Source: Actinomyces oris
Lineage (GTDB): Bacteria; Actinomycetota; Actinomycetes; Actinomycetales; Actinomycetaceae
Assembly: GCF_001929375.1 (NCBI RefSeq)
Contig: NZ_MSGO01000027.1
Location: 1 to 57,902, forward strand
Length of the DNA: 57,902 nucleotides
Direction: 5' to 3'
This document shows positions 28,689 through 38,238 of this stretch, one piece after another. How positions within the stretch are numbered: position 1 is the first letter of the stretch; each line of letters starts with the position of its first letter. A program made the position numbers and the translations under genes. The notes below the pieces were generated by a model. The model saw nothing but the letters and a program-made list of their open reading frames with translations. It ran no database searches and had not been told where the DNA came from.

Positions 28689-30071
28689 TCAAGGCCCACT
28701 CCTGACCGAAGACTCCCCCGACATATCGTACTCCTTCGCCAGCCCGACCGCATGAAGTCTTTGTAGTTGCTTGTCGTCAATTTTTCGTCCAAAAATGTAT
28801 GTGGACTTGTCGCCATCCCAGTTGTATCGGTCCGCCACATGTACGCGGTACTCGTACTTGTAGGTCCAGTCTGGATTATCTGCTGTGGGCGGGTATACGG
28901 TGATAGTTCCATCGGTGGCCGACTGGTACCCCCCTGTTGCGTAGAACCAATTATAGCTCTGCGCTTTCGTGGCATACTCATTTTGCCAACTGGTGTCGAA
29001 GGGGTATGTGAGCGGCTTTGTCATACCCGCGTTCTTCGCATCCTCTACCGCTTGTTTGGCTAAGTTCTCAACCTCATTCTTGGAGTGATTCTTCAATTCG
29101 GGTAGATCGTTCAGCATGCCGTCAACGTCGATGGGTTGGGGGTCTCCAGTGTTTCCGAGAAAATGCTGCAGATTCTTCGAAGCGTCCGGCCAGAACGGTG
29201 CACATGCAGTCGCAAACATGGACGCAGCATGGTGAACAGCGTGATCCTTCGCAGTGGGTTTCTCTCGACCGTACTCCCCGGACCCTTCGTTTTTGGAGTC
29301 GCCGCCGTACTGCCAGGGTTTGACTCCGGGCATCTCCGCATGCTCGCCGGCAACCGGGTCATGAAGTCCCTGCCCCTGATTATCCGGCTTGTCACCATCC
29401 TTGCTTTTCTCTCGACCAGCGTTGGAACGCCCAGTACGCTTGCCAGCACGACCAGCGCTGGAACGGTCCCTCGTGTCGCGAGTGCGGGCCGGCTGGTTCG
29501 AGTTAGGTGGGTCCCCAGACTTGTCGGCCGCCATCACCATGGTCAGGGCGGCGGCATAAGACTGGTCGACCTGGTTGGCCTGGGCCAGCGTAGCGCTCAC
29601 CATGGCTTGGAGCTCGGCGACCTGCCCGGCCACCTTCGCGGCCTCGGCAGCGGCGGAGTCACCACTGCCGCCGCTCTCGCCCCCGACGCTGGCGCCACCA
29701 GAGCCACTCGCCTTGGCCTCGGGGCTGGCACTGACGCTGCCGTCGTCGTGAAGCACCACCGCAGGGTGCTCCGCAGCGTAGTCCTGACAGGCCAGCACGC
29801 TCCTGCGCACCATCTCCACACCGTCACAGGCGTCCCACGTAGCCCGGTGCATGCCACGCACTCGACCGATCAGCTCACCATGCCGCGCCTCACAGCGCCC
29901 CTGCGCCCCACGAGCCGCGGTGACACTGGGGGCCTCAGAGACGACCCGGGTCCGCGCCGACTGCGCCTCACCCCGGATCGACGTCAGCGCCCCTGACGCC
30001 CGCCCCAACGACTCAGCGGCCTGCGCCAAAGGCTCAGGATTCCACCGACACACATCACTCCAGGCAACCAT
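28689..30071 (-). CDS. Type VII secretion polymorphic toxin (effector)
   Basis: A 460-residue modular protein. Residues 1-110 form a helical WXG-like secretion domain (MVAWSDVCRW, RATWDACDGVEMVRRS). A Gly/Ser/Ala-rich and then Lys/Asp/Asn-rich linker (residues 120-270) follows. The C-terminal ~110 residues are the variable tip: LTYPFDTSW, NWFYATGGYQSATDGTITVYP, HVADRYNWDGDKST and LQRLHAVGLAKEYD. The same tip occurs alone at 27767. The ATG at 30071 has GGGAG upstream and follows the WXG partner by 4 bases. The function of the tip is unknown. GC content drops from the N-terminal half to the tip, indicating exchange. Confidence 0.72.
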   Translation of the reverse strand: MVAWSDVCRWNPEPLAQAAESLGRASGALTSIRGEAQSARTRVVSEAPSVTAARGAQGRCEARHGELIGRVRGMHRATWDACDGVEMVRRSVLACQDYAAEHPAVVLHDDGSVSASPEAKASGSGGASVGGESGGSGDSAAAEAAKVAGQVAELQAMVSATLAQANQVDQSYAAALTMVMAADKSGDPPNSNQPARTRDTRDRSSAGRAGKRTGRSNAGREKSKDGDKPDNQGQGLHDPVAGEHAEMPGVKPWQYGGDSKNEGSGEYGREKPTAKDHAVHHAASMFATACAPFWPDASKNLQHFLGNTGDPQPIDVDGMLNDLPELKNHSKNEVENLAKQAVEDAKNAGMTKPLTYPFDTSWQNEYATKAQSYNWFYATGGYQSATDGTITVYPPTADNPDWTYKYEYRVHVADRYNWDGDKSTYIFGRKIDDKQLQRLHAVGLAKEYDMSGESSVRSGP

Positions 30072-30075
30072 CGGC

Positions 30076-30426
30076 TCACTCCCGTCCTGCAAGAGGGCCC
30101 GGCCGGCCGCGTCGCCCCGACCCGGCGGGCGCCAGAGACCGAGCCCCACCGGACACCGCCTGGTCATTCGCCTGATGAATCGCCGTCAAGGAGCGCACAC
30201 CACTGCTGACGCCCCCATAGCAACTACCCACCGCCGCGCACGCAGCCTCCAGAGACGACACCGCCGCCTCCACCCTCCGCGCACTCATCGAACCGGGCAT
30301 CGCCGAGGCGGCCACGCCCGCCCCCGCCACATCCACGCCATCCAGGTCAGCGCGCACCGCGTCCAACGACGACGACAACACCCCCAGATCACCCCACATC
30401 AAGTGAAGATCCGCCACCAGCAACAC
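30076..30426 (-). CDS. WXG100-like secretion partner
   Basis: A 116-residue, mostly helical protein with LHLMWGDLGVLSSSLDAV near the N-terminus (W-G turn) and a second long helix around residues 50-95. The last 20 residues are Gly/Arg-rich. It directly precedes the effector (4 bases) and is probably co-secreted with it or chaperones it. The family is inferred from size, helix pattern and position. Confidence 0.6.
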   Translation of the reverse strand: MLLVADLHLMWGDLGVLSSSLDAVRADLDGVDVAGAGVAASAMPGSMSARRVEAAVSSLEAACAAVGSCYGGVSSGVRSLTAIHQANDQAVSGGARSLAPAGSGRRGRPGPLAGRE

Positions 30427-30738
30427 CCTTCAGAGTTCGAACGACACCAAACAACCGACTCCACCAGCGCCGGGCGAGCAGGAACCTGACCGCCCGCTCC
30501 ACAGCACCTTGAGAGCCGCTCTGTGACCTTACCGTAATATTCACCGCTCGTCCTGCGAATCAGCAACGAGCATTGAGAACTGCTCGCTGATTCCGCCCCC
30601 TCAACCCGGGGACCCGCCCCTCACCACCCCTCTCACCGGCAGGATCACAAAGGAGCGGATCCGGGCTGAGCGAGTCCTTCGCAGCGGCTCCGGTCTCCTC
30701 CGGCTCCACCTCGCAGGGACCGGCGGCAACCTGCCACA
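30427..30738. promoter_or_regulatory. Divergent promoter region with a strong hairpin
   Basis: These 312 bases separate the toxin locus (minus strand) from purB (plus strand). At 30557-30593, GAATCAGC pairs with GCTGATTC and inner CGAGCA with TGCTCG. The hairpin is upstream of both genes, so it could belong to either 5' leader. An AT-rich TACCGTAATATTCACC segment (about 30529-30544) may hold a promoter. No purine riboswitch consensus was recognised. Confidence 0.4.
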
Positions 30739-32193
30739 ATGAGCGGCATGGTCGATCTCTCCGCAGTCTCCCCCGCCATCGCCCTGGGCCCCCTGGACGG
30801 CCGCTACCGCGCCGTCGCCGCCCCACTGGTCAACCACCTCTCCGAGGCCGCGCTCAACCGGGCCCGCCTGCAGGTCGAGGTCGAGTGGCTCATCCACCTC
30901 ACCGACGGCGGCGTCCTGCCCGGTGCCCCCCGCCTGAGCGAGACGGAGAAGGCCTACCTGCGCGGCGTCGTCGAGGACTTCGGGGCCGAGGAGATCGCCG
31001 AGCTCGGCGCCATCGAGGCCAAGACCCGCCACGACGTCAAGGCCGTCGAGTACCTCCTCAAGCAGCGCCTAGCCGCGGCCGCCCAGGCCCCCGGCGTCGT
31101 CGGCGCCGACGGCGGCCCCACCGTGCTGCCAGCGGTCGGCGAGATCGTCCACATCTTCTGCACCAGCGAGGACATCAACAATCTCTCCTACGCCCTGACG
31201 ATCCGGGGCGCCGTCGAGCAGGTGTGGCTGCCGGCCGCCCGTGGGCTGGTCGAGGACCTGGCCGCCATGGCCCACGAGTACGCCGACGCCGCCATGCTGG
31301 CGCGCACGCACGGCCAGCCGGCCACCCCCACGACGCTCGGCAAGGAGCTGGCGGTCCTGGCCCACCGGCTGCGCCGCCAGGTGCGCCGCGTCGAGGCCAC
31401 CGAGTACCTGGGCAAGATCAACGGCGCCACCGGCACCTTCGGCGCGCACGTCGTCTCCGTGCCCGGCGCCGACTGGCAGGCCGTGGGCCGCGGCTTCGTG
31501 GAGCACCTGGGCCTGACCTGGAACCCGCTGACCACGCAGATCGAGTCCCACGACTGGCAGGCCGAGCTCTACTCCGACGTCGCCCGCTTCAACCGGATCG
31601 CCCACAACCTGGCCACGGACGTGTGGACCTACATCTCGCTGGGCTACTTCCACCAGCGTCTGAGCGCGCAGGGCTCCACCGGCTCATCGACCATGCCGCA
31701 CAAGGTCAACCCGATCCGCTTCGAGAACGGCGAGGCCAACCTGGAGATCTCCTGCTCGCTGCTGGACACGCTGGCCGCCACGCTCGTCACCTCCCGCCTC
31801 CAGCGCGACCTCACCGACTCCACCACGCAGCGCAACGTGGGCGTGGCCCTGGGGCACTCGCTGCTGGCCGTGGACAACATCCGGCGGGGCCTGGCCGGGC
31901 TCGACGTCGACCGCGCCCGCCTGGAGGAGGACCTCGACGCCACCTGGGAGGTGCTCGGCGAGCCCGTCCAGCAGGCGATGCGGGCGGCCGCCGTCGCCGG
32001 GGCGACCGGCATGGCCGACCCCTACGAGCGCCTCAAGGAGCTCACCCGCGGCAAGAAGGTCACGCCCGAGGGGATGCGCGAGTTCATCTCCGGACTCGGC
32101 ATGCCCGACGACGTCGAGGCGCGGCTGCTCGCCCTGACGCCCGCCACCTACACGGGCCTGGCCGCCGAGCTCGTCTCCCATCTGGACGACTGA
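30739..32193 (+). CDS. purB: Adenylosuccinate lyase
   Basis: A 484-residue fumarase/aspartase-superfamily enzyme with LGPLDGRYRAVAAPL at the N-terminus, TSEDINNLSYAL, ARTHGQPATPTTLGKEL (catalytic His) and the signature loop GSSTMPHKVNPIRFENGEAN. The length fits the E. coli-type PurB clade. It releases fumarate from SAICAR and adenylosuccinate in purine synthesis. The start may be the ATG at 30739 or 30748. Its last codons and the following terminator-like GCCCGCCGGCGGGTCC are repeated at 34120-34170. Confidence 0.95.
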   Translation: MSGMVDLSAVSPAIALGPLDGRYRAVAAPLVNHLSEAALNRARLQVEVEWLIHLTDGGVLPGAPRLSETEKAYLRGVVEDFGAEEIAELGAIEAKTRHDVKAVEYLLKQRLAAAAQAPGVVGADGGPTVLPAVGEIVHIFCTSEDINNLSYALTIRGAVEQVWLPAARGLVEDLAAMAHEYADAAMLARTHGQPATPTTLGKELAVLAHRLRRQVRRVEATEYLGKINGATGTFGAHVVSVPGADWQAVGRGFVEHLGLTWNPLTTQIESHDWQAELYSDVARFNRIAHNLATDVWTYISLGYFHQRLSAQGSTGSSTMPHKVNPIRFENGEANLEISCSLLDTLAATLVTSRLQRDLTDSTTQRNVGVALGHSLLAVDNIRRGLAGLDVDRARLEEDLDATWEVLGEPVQQAMRAAAVAGATGMADPYERLKELTRGKKVTPEGMREFISGLGMPDDVEARLLALTPATYTGLAAELVSHLDD

Positions 32194-32220
32194 GGGCCCG
32201 CCGGCGGGTCCGGCACTGGC
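32170..32220. repeat. Direct repeat, purB 3' end (left copy)
   Basis: CTCGTCTCCCATCTGGACG and the following ~30 bases recur at 34120-34170 with about six mismatches. The left copy forms the true end of purB (LVSHLDD). Confidence 0.85.
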
Positions 32221-32250
32221 ACAGACCGCCAGCCGGCCAGCAGTTCCTTT

Positions 32251-32393
32251 ATGGACACATGACGTCCTTCATCGACACTCATGGTCGTTGATCGACACTT
32301 TCGGGCCCTTCATCAACACTCTACGGCCCTTCATGGACATCTCATCGACACTTCATGGACACTCTGGGACCCTTCATCGACACTTCATGTACA
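32251..32393. promoter_or_regulatory. Phased array of nine TTCATSGACACT-type repeats
   Basis: Copies of ATSGACAC (some diverged) begin at 32251, 32271, 32291, 32312, 32333, 32344, 32355, 32376 and 32387. The spacings are 20, 20, 21, 21, 11, 11, 21 and 11 bases, all near multiples of the DNA helical turn. The array ends 10-15 bases before the GTG of the AlbA_2-type gene and so covers its promoter. Confidence 0.8.
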
Positions 32394-32401
32394 ATTGACA
32401 T

Positions 32402-34102
32402 GTGATTGTCGATCTGACTGACCTCACGGAAGCCCTCGCTCGTTTGGCACTGGAGGGCGGCGACTGCCTTGAGATCGAGGCGAAGACCTTCTCCGAGTAC
32501 TCCCGCAACGCCCTCGGTCCCACACTGTCGGCCTTCGCGAATCTTCCTGGAGGCGGCACCATCCTCCTGGGTGTCGGCGAGGATCCGGTGTCCGTCGTCG
32601 GAGTCCAGGACCCGCACGACCTCCAGCAGGCCCTCATCTCCCAGGCCCGTCAGGGCTTCTCCACCGAGATCGCTGTCGATACGCACGCCATCACCGTTGA
32701 GGGCAAGACCGTCATCGCCGCCAACGTGCAGGAAGCTCCCGTCAACAGCAAGCCATGCCGGTGGAGGGAGACGGGGGCGGCGTACCTCCGCCAGTACGAC
32801 GGCGACTACCGCATGTCACAGCAGGAGGAGCAGCAGCTCCTTCTGCGCCACCAACGTCCTCGGCAGGACTCCGTTGCCGTTCCCGGCACCTCCGTGAACA
32901 GTCTCGACAAGGATCTGGTTCAGCGCTTTCTCCGTGCGGTTCGTACCGGCTCCACCGCGCTCAGCGGCCAGTCGGATACGGAGGTCCTCCTCAACCTGAA
33001 CATCCTCACCGAGGACGGAGAGGCAACCCGGGCAGGGCTGTATGCGCTGGGCCGTTATCCCCAGAGGCAGTTCCCCGGCCTGTCCATCACAGCGGCCGTC
33101 ACCGACACGAATGACGCGGTCAGGGCAACGGATCGACTTACGATCGCGGGCCCCCTGCCGCAGATGCTCACCGACGCCGTCGACTGGGTCGCACGCACCA
33201 CGCAGACACGCATCCGGTTCGGGGATGACGGGCATGGCCGCGATGTTCACGAGTTCCCGCTCATCGCGGTTCGCGAGCTCATCGCCAACGCTCTCGTCCA
33301 CCGCGACCTCTCCGAGCCCGCGCTGTCGAAAGGGATTGAGATTCGTCTGCTGCACGACCGCCTCATCATCTCCAGCCCAGGTGGTCTGTGGGGGCTGAGC
33401 GTGGATCAGCTCGGCACACGCGACGGGAAGTCAGCGGTCAACGAGCACCTCTACACCATCTGCACCTTCGCCACGGACCACGAGGGACGGCGCGTGATCG
33501 AAGGCTTGGGCTCCGGTATTCGGGAGGTCCGTCGCGCCCTGCGAGAGGCGGACATGGAACCCGTCCGCTTTCAGGACACCGGCGTGCGCTTCACGGCTCT
33601 GCTCCCCCGAAGCGCCCTCCTCTCACCTGAGGATCTCACCTGGCTGTCCAGCCTTGAAGCCCAGGGCCTCGGCATCGAGCAGCGCCACGCACTGGTCGAG
33701 ATGCGGCACGGAGAGTCATGGACGAACTCCTCCTATCGCCGTCGCTTCGGCTGTGACTCCCAGCAGGCCCGTCGTCAGCTCCAGGAGCTGGTGAACCGGG
33801 GCTATGCCGAGGCCCGAGGACAACGCGGCTCCACCTCCTACGTTCTGGCCTCCAACAGCACTCGACCGACTTCCGGCACCACAGACATGGTTGTTCCCCC
33901 AGAGATCTCCGCCCTATCCACCAACACGCCCGCCGTCTGGGCCAGCCTTGAGGACGGGCCACGCACGCGCCAGCAGATCGTCGAGACCACAGGCCTGTCA
34001 CCACGCCAGGTGACGTACGCGCTCAAGCATCTCGAGGAGGCCGGATTCGTTGAGAAAGACGGTGGTCGGGGCGATACCACCACCACGTACCACCGCGCCT
34101 GA
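32402..34102 (+). CDS. AlbA_2 (Schlafen-type) / RecG-like ATP-binding regulator
   Basis: A 566-residue protein. The first ~130 residues are an AlbA_2 domain (CLEIEAKTFSEYSRNALGPTLSAFANLPGGGTILLGV). Residues 270-400 match the ATP-binding-like C-terminal module of such proteins (FPLIAVRELIANALVHRDLS; GLGSGIREVRRAL). The last ~140 residues contain a winged helix (RQQIVETTGLSPRQVTYALKHLEEAGFVEK). These proteins are usually regulators or defence-associated factors. It starts at GTG 32402, right behind the repeat array, suggesting autoregulation. It is flanked by duplicated purB 3' ends, indicating insertion at this site. Confidence 0.78.
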   Translation: MIVDLTDLTEALARLALEGGDCLEIEAKTFSEYSRNALGPTLSAFANLPGGGTILLGVGEDPVSVVGVQDPHDLQQALISQARQGFSTEIAVDTHAITVEGKTVIAANVQEAPVNSKPCRWRETGAAYLRQYDGDYRMSQQEEQQLLLRHQRPRQDSVAVPGTSVNSLDKDLVQRFLRAVRTGSTALSGQSDTEVLLNLNILTEDGEATRAGLYALGRYPQRQFPGLSITAAVTDTNDAVRATDRLTIAGPLPQMLTDAVDWVARTTQTRIRFGDDGHGRDVHEFPLIAVRELIANALVHRDLSEPALSKGIEIRLLHDRLIISSPGGLWGLSVDQLGTRDGKSAVNEHLYTICTFATDHEGRRVIEGLGSGIREVRRALREADMEPVRFQDTGVRFTALLPRSALLSPEDLTWLSSLEAQGLGIEQRHALVEMRHGESWTNSSYRRRFGCDSQQARRQLQELVNRGYAEARGQRGSTSYVLASNSTRPTSGTTDMVVPPEISALSTNTPAVWASLEDGPRTRQQIVETTGLSPRQVTYALKHLEEAGFVEKDGGRGDTTTTYHRA

Positions 34103-34119
34103 TGGGCGCGCTCGCCAAA

Positions 34120-34170
34120 CTCGTCTCCCACCTGGACGACTGAGGCCCTGCCGGCAGGTCCAGCAATGGC
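34120..34170. repeat. Direct repeat, purB 3' end (right copy)
   Basis: On the plus strand it reads as LVSHLDD followed by a stop and a GCC(C/T)GCCGGC(G/A)GG-type stem, like the end of purB at 32170-32220. No purB coding sequence precedes it. Confidence 0.8.
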
Positions 34171-34287
34171 CGGGTGTCCACGGTGCTGACATCAGCGCGC
34201 CGGCCGTCGAAGTACCCAACGGAGATCGTTGGAATTCCGCGGTTTCTTCTCGGCGAGCGGCGCCGGTACAGGGTTAATGTCAGCGCC

Positions 34288-34316
34288 ATGGACACCTCTG
34301 GGCCCTTCATGGACAC
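34288..34316. promoter_or_regulatory. Two further ATGGACAC repeats
   Basis: Copies begin at 34288 and 34309 (21-base spacing), matching the array upstream of the AlbA_2-type gene. They lie between that gene and the end of the RiPP operon. Confidence 0.7.
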
Positions 34317-34355
34317 TTCGGCGCGTTTCAGGGTTCCTGGCCAGGCGGCAAGCGG

Positions 34356-35600
34356 CTACCCGACGGCGGCTGAGGGCTGGGCCGGGGGCACGGCGCCCCC
34401 GGTCAGGAGCTGGCGGGCGCACAGCCCGGCGATGCACTCCTCGGCCGGGTTGAGGCCGAGCCGGTTGACGTCGATGTGCAGCAGGTCCAGGGCCCGGCGC
34501 CCACCGGTGCCCGCCCCCATGACCCCGATGGCGCGCCCGGCGTCGTCGGCCAGCTCACCCACGGCCGCGGCCGCCTGGCTCCAGGACGGGATCTCATCGA
34601 ACTGGAACTCGATGACCTCCAGCAGCTGCTGAACGATCGGGCCCAGGGCACTGCCGTCGCGCAGGTGCGCGGGAAGCCTCGAACCCCACATCCGCAGGTG
34701 GGCGGAGAGCAGCTCGGCCTCGGGCAGCGGTGCGCTGCGGGCCGCCAGCGCCAGGAACCGCGCCGCCAGGGCCGCCCGCGGCACCGGCCGCGGGATCTGC
34801 CAGACCTGGTGGTCCAGGCACCATCGGCTGGAGACGTAGAAGTGGCGCTCGGCCTCCTCGACGCCGGCCACTCCCCCGTACTTGTCGTACTCGGGACCGT
34901 AGACGCCGAAGGTGATGCCGGGCCGGCTCGCGCCGATCCCCCCGGTCATCGGGTCGGAGACGAGGCGCTCCACCGTGCGCGCCTCGATCCGCTGGGCCAC
35001 GGCACCCAGCTCGCGCATACTCGCGTAGGCCTCGTCCAGGACGCTCTCAACGGCCTTGAGCCGCAGCCGGATGTGGTGCCCACGCAGGTCGACGAAGCGC
35101 AGGAAGTGCGCCGAGCGGATGTCCCACTGGCCGCGGGCCCGCTCCAGCCACTGGGAGACCTCGGGCAGCAGGGCGTCGGTGTCATCCCCGCCGGCGCAGT
35201 AGATGCGCGCATACAGCCAGCCGACACTCTCATGCTGGCCGGCCATCGCCGACCCCCGCTGACGCATCGAGCTGTGCTGGGCACGCAGGTTGCCGAAGTC
35301 GGCGGCCGCCATCTCCAGGGGCTGGATCCCCGGGATCGAGCCACCCGCCTGCGGCTTCGCGCCCCCCAGGCCGACCAATCCGGCCTGACCGGCCTGACCG
35401 GCCTGACCGGCCAGACCGGACTGACTGGGCTGACCGGACTGGCTGGCCTGGTCCATCTGGCCGGCCTGCCCGGGGCGCTCGGCCTGCTCACTGGCCCGCG
35501 AGCGCCCACCGAGCCAGCGCAGCCTGCGGGAGCGGGTGAGCCGGCTGGGCTGGTTGCGCTGCTCGCGCCGGTTGGGCTGGACGTCGTCGTGGGTGCTCAT
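34356..35600 (-). CDS. LanB-type elimination protein (SpaB_C / thiopeptide-type)
   Basis: A 414-residue protein. The first ~85 residues are low complexity with repeated GQAGQAG-type triplets. The rest is a SpaB C-terminal-type domain: VGWLYARIYCAGGDDTDALL, FLRFVDLRGHHIRLRLK and FGVYGPEYDKYGGVAGVEEAE. In split LanB systems this part removes glutamate from glutamylated Ser/Thr to give dehydroalanine/dehydrobutyrine. The HIRLRL and Y-x-x-YGG segments favour elimination over the related [4+2] cyclase role. The ATG overlaps the stop of the glutamylation gene (ATGA). It is the last gene of the RiPP operon. Confidence 0.8.
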   Translation of the reverse strand: MSTHDDVQPNRREQRNQPSRLTRSRRLRWLGGRSRASEQAERPGQAGQMDQASQSGQPSQSGLAGQAGQAGQAGLVGLGGAKPQAGGSIPGIQPLEMAAADFGNLRAQHSSMRQRGSAMAGQHESVGWLYARIYCAGGDDTDALLPEVSQWLERARGQWDIRSAHFLRFVDLRGHHIRLRLKAVESVLDEAYASMRELGAVAQRIEARTVERLVSDPMTGGIGASRPGITFGVYGPEYDKYGGVAGVEEAERHFYVSSRWCLDHQVWQIPRPVPRAALAARFLALAARSAPLPEAELLSAHLRMWGSRLPAHLRDGSALGPIVQQLLEVIEFQFDEIPSWSQAAAAVGELADDAGRAIGVMGAGTGGRRALDLLHIDVNRLGLNPAEECIAGLCARQLLTGGAVPPAQPSAAVG

Positions 35601-38238
35601 GCCATGCCTCCCAGGTTCTTGGGCCACTGGAGTCCCACCAGGTACTCGGCCACCGTCGGCTCACCGTCCTGGGTGAGCCCCAGGGCCTGGCCGCGGGCCG
35701 GCAGGGCCTCGACGAAGCTGATGTGGGCGGCGCCGGGGTCGATCCAGCCGCGCAGCGCCAGCAGCGAGACTGGCGAAGTGAGGTCCACGTAGCGCGGCTT
35801 GTGCTGGTCGAAGGTGGCACCCTGGGAGGGCATGTGCTGGTGGACGAACACCTCCGTCGGTATGTCCCACTGCTTGCGCAGGTCGTCCATGTGCAGCAGG
35901 GTCGTGGTCAGGTCGCGGTCCATGAGCGGGGCGATCTGGTGGGCCGGGAAGGTCCAGGACTCGCGGCGGGTCACCAGGCGGCCGGCCACGACCCGCTCGG
36001 AGTGCATCACCTCGTCGGGCAGGGGCCCGTTCAGGTCCCGACGGCGGCTGGTCCAGTGGTCCGCGAACGGGGGCAGCCGGGACCACGGGTCGCTCAGCAG
36101 CACCAGCCAGGACAGGTAGCCGCCCAGGAGGTACTGGGGGGTCAGGCCCAGGTAGGCCAGTCCCACGGGCCCGGCGTCGTCGGCCAGGAACAGGGTGCTC
36201 GTGGCCGGGTCGTGGACGAGCCGCAGGGAGCTGAGGGGGACCGCGTCCGGCGCCCCCGGCTCACCGGGCAGGCCCAGCGGTGGCAGGAGCCCGCAGGAGA
36301 CGGCCTGGCCGGTGTTGCACTCGGTGCTGGCCTGGATCTCCAGGACCCGCTCGGTGCCCCAGGAAGTGCGGATCCGCGTGGCCAGGCGCTCCCGGAATCC
36401 GGAGCCCAGGAGCCGGTGGAAGCGGGCCTGGAGGGAGCCGTTGGCGTTGGTGAAGGCGTTGACGACGGTCAGGCCCCCGCCGGCGGCGTAGGTCCGGGCG
36501 CTGGGGGCCACCGGCTGGAGGAAGGCACCCAGGTGCCTCGGCGAGCCGGAGAGCCCGCCGGGCAGGGCGGCGCGCTCCTCATCGGGGCCTGCGGCGTAGT
36601 CGAGCCCGGCGACGCGCAGCATCTCCTGGTCGCCGTCGGGGGCGTGGGAGATGGTCATGAAGAAGGCCAGCGGGTCCTTGCACACCCCGCCGTTGCCGAA
36701 CAGGGAGACGAAGCGGGCCACCATGAGGTCGTAGATGTGGGAGCGGGCCACCCAGGGGTCGGCGAGCTCGCCCAGGGTCCTGACGTCCTGCTCGAAGGGG
36801 GCGTCCTGGAGGGGGTCGACCCAGCTGCGGGTCGACTCGCGGTCCTCGTAGAGGAAGCCGCTGGGGCGCTCGCCGAGCTCGCCATCGGGGAAGACGCGCT
36901 CGGCCAGGCGCACCGTGCGGTTGAGGAGCTCGGCGCGGCCGGGCCCGTCGGCGGCGCCGACGGCGTCGTCGAGCCGGGCCAGCCAGGCCAGGTCCTTGCC
37001 CCACTGGCGCTGCTGCTCCGGTGAGAGCGAGGCGGCCAGCAGCGGAAGGGGTTCTCCCCGCGGTACCAGGGCACGTGCGGCACGATGGCGCCGGAGGCCA
37101 GCAGCCGCTCCAGGCGCAGGCGCGGGTCGGCGCCGCCCACGCGCTCGCAGGCGTCGCGCACACTGAGCACGGCGTGCATGCCGCCGCCGGTGAGGGCGTC
37201 ATGGGTCTCCTGGAGCCAGCGGGCGGGCTGGATGGTCTCCTGGCGGAAGACCATGCCGTTGCCGTACTCGTGCTCGCCGACGACGGTCAGCGCCTCCGTC
37301 TCGACCTCCCGGAAGGGGTACTGGCCGTAGACGCCGGCCGCCTCCGGGCCGGGAGCGGCGCTGTAGGCCCGGCGCACGGGGGCGGGCTCGAGGTAGAGGG
37401 CGCTGTCGGGGTCCAGCTCCTGGGCGGTGGCGCTCAGGATGCGGTAGGCCAGGTGGGTGGCCACCATGCGGTGGCTGCGCCCGGTGGAGGGCTGTCCCGC
37501 CTCGTTGACGGTGGTCAGTCCCGAGAAGGGGCTGGTCTTGAGGGCGGCCCGGGTGGCCAGGGTGTAGAGGGTGCGCAGGACGCGGGGGTCCTCGAGCCGG
37601 CGGCCGCGGACGGCCAGGGTGGAGATGAGGGCCGGGGCGGCGATGGCCAGGGCCTCCTGGTAGCCGGGCTCGTCGAGGCCGGCCGCCAGCAGCTCGCGGC
37701 TGCGGTCCAGGTCGACGTCGACCAGGACGGCCAGGCGGGCGCGGGTCTCCTCCTTGCGGGCCACCAGGGCGTCCCAGCGCTCCAGCAGCGCGCGCAGCGA
37801 AGCCGGCAGGGCAGCCAGGACCTCCTCGGACAGGTCGGTGGCGCGCCCCTGGAAGACGCAGCGCTTGGCGCGCAGGACCGGGCGGCGCTCGGCCTTGTCC
37901 AGGGTGGGGACGATCTCGTAGAGCGGGTCGAGCAGCTGGTCGGCGGCACCATCGAGCACCTCGTCGAGCCGGCGCAGGTAGTCCAGGGTGCCGACGACGG
38001 CGGCGCTGGTCTCGGGGACGGCCCGCACCGGGAGCCCGCCCAGGCGCACGAGGGTCGGCAGGGCCACGGCGGGCTGAGCCAGGGCTGGTAGCTCCGACTC
38101 CGATGCCGGTACCGACACTGGTACGGCGGAGGCTGGAGCGGATGGGATGGGCTCCCCGGGGGTCACGGCGGATACGGGCTGCGGCTGTGGCTGTTGGAAG
38201 GGGGAGGCACCGGCACGAGAGAGAACCGGCTGCGTCAT
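35597..38238 (-). pseudogene. LanB glutamylation protein with apparent one-base frameshift
   Basis: Two frames together encode an 880-residue lantibiotic dehydratase N-terminal-type protein. It uses glutamyl-tRNA to glutamylate Ser/Thr of the precursor. The first part (38238-37052) has RAALKTSPFSGLTTVNE, typical of the family, and ends GENPF. The second part (37050-35597) continues PLPLLAASLSPEQQ and carries FVSLFGNGGVCKDP and YLGGYLSW-like blocks. The frame changes at 37048-37051, where a run of four C (minus strand) would need five to stay in frame. Codon use is normal on both sides, so the gene was recently intact, or this is a sequence error or ribosomal slip. Start ATG 38238 overlaps the protease stop. 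Confidence 0.82.

Noticed and set aside
30557-30593. Purine riboswitch in front of purB
   Set aside because: Only a simple hairpin is visible; no three-way junction or conserved core bases were recognised.
32243-32400. CRISPR array
   Set aside because: The repeats are only ~12 bp, vary in sequence and are spaced at 10-21 bases, with no room for spacers; they fit operators instead.
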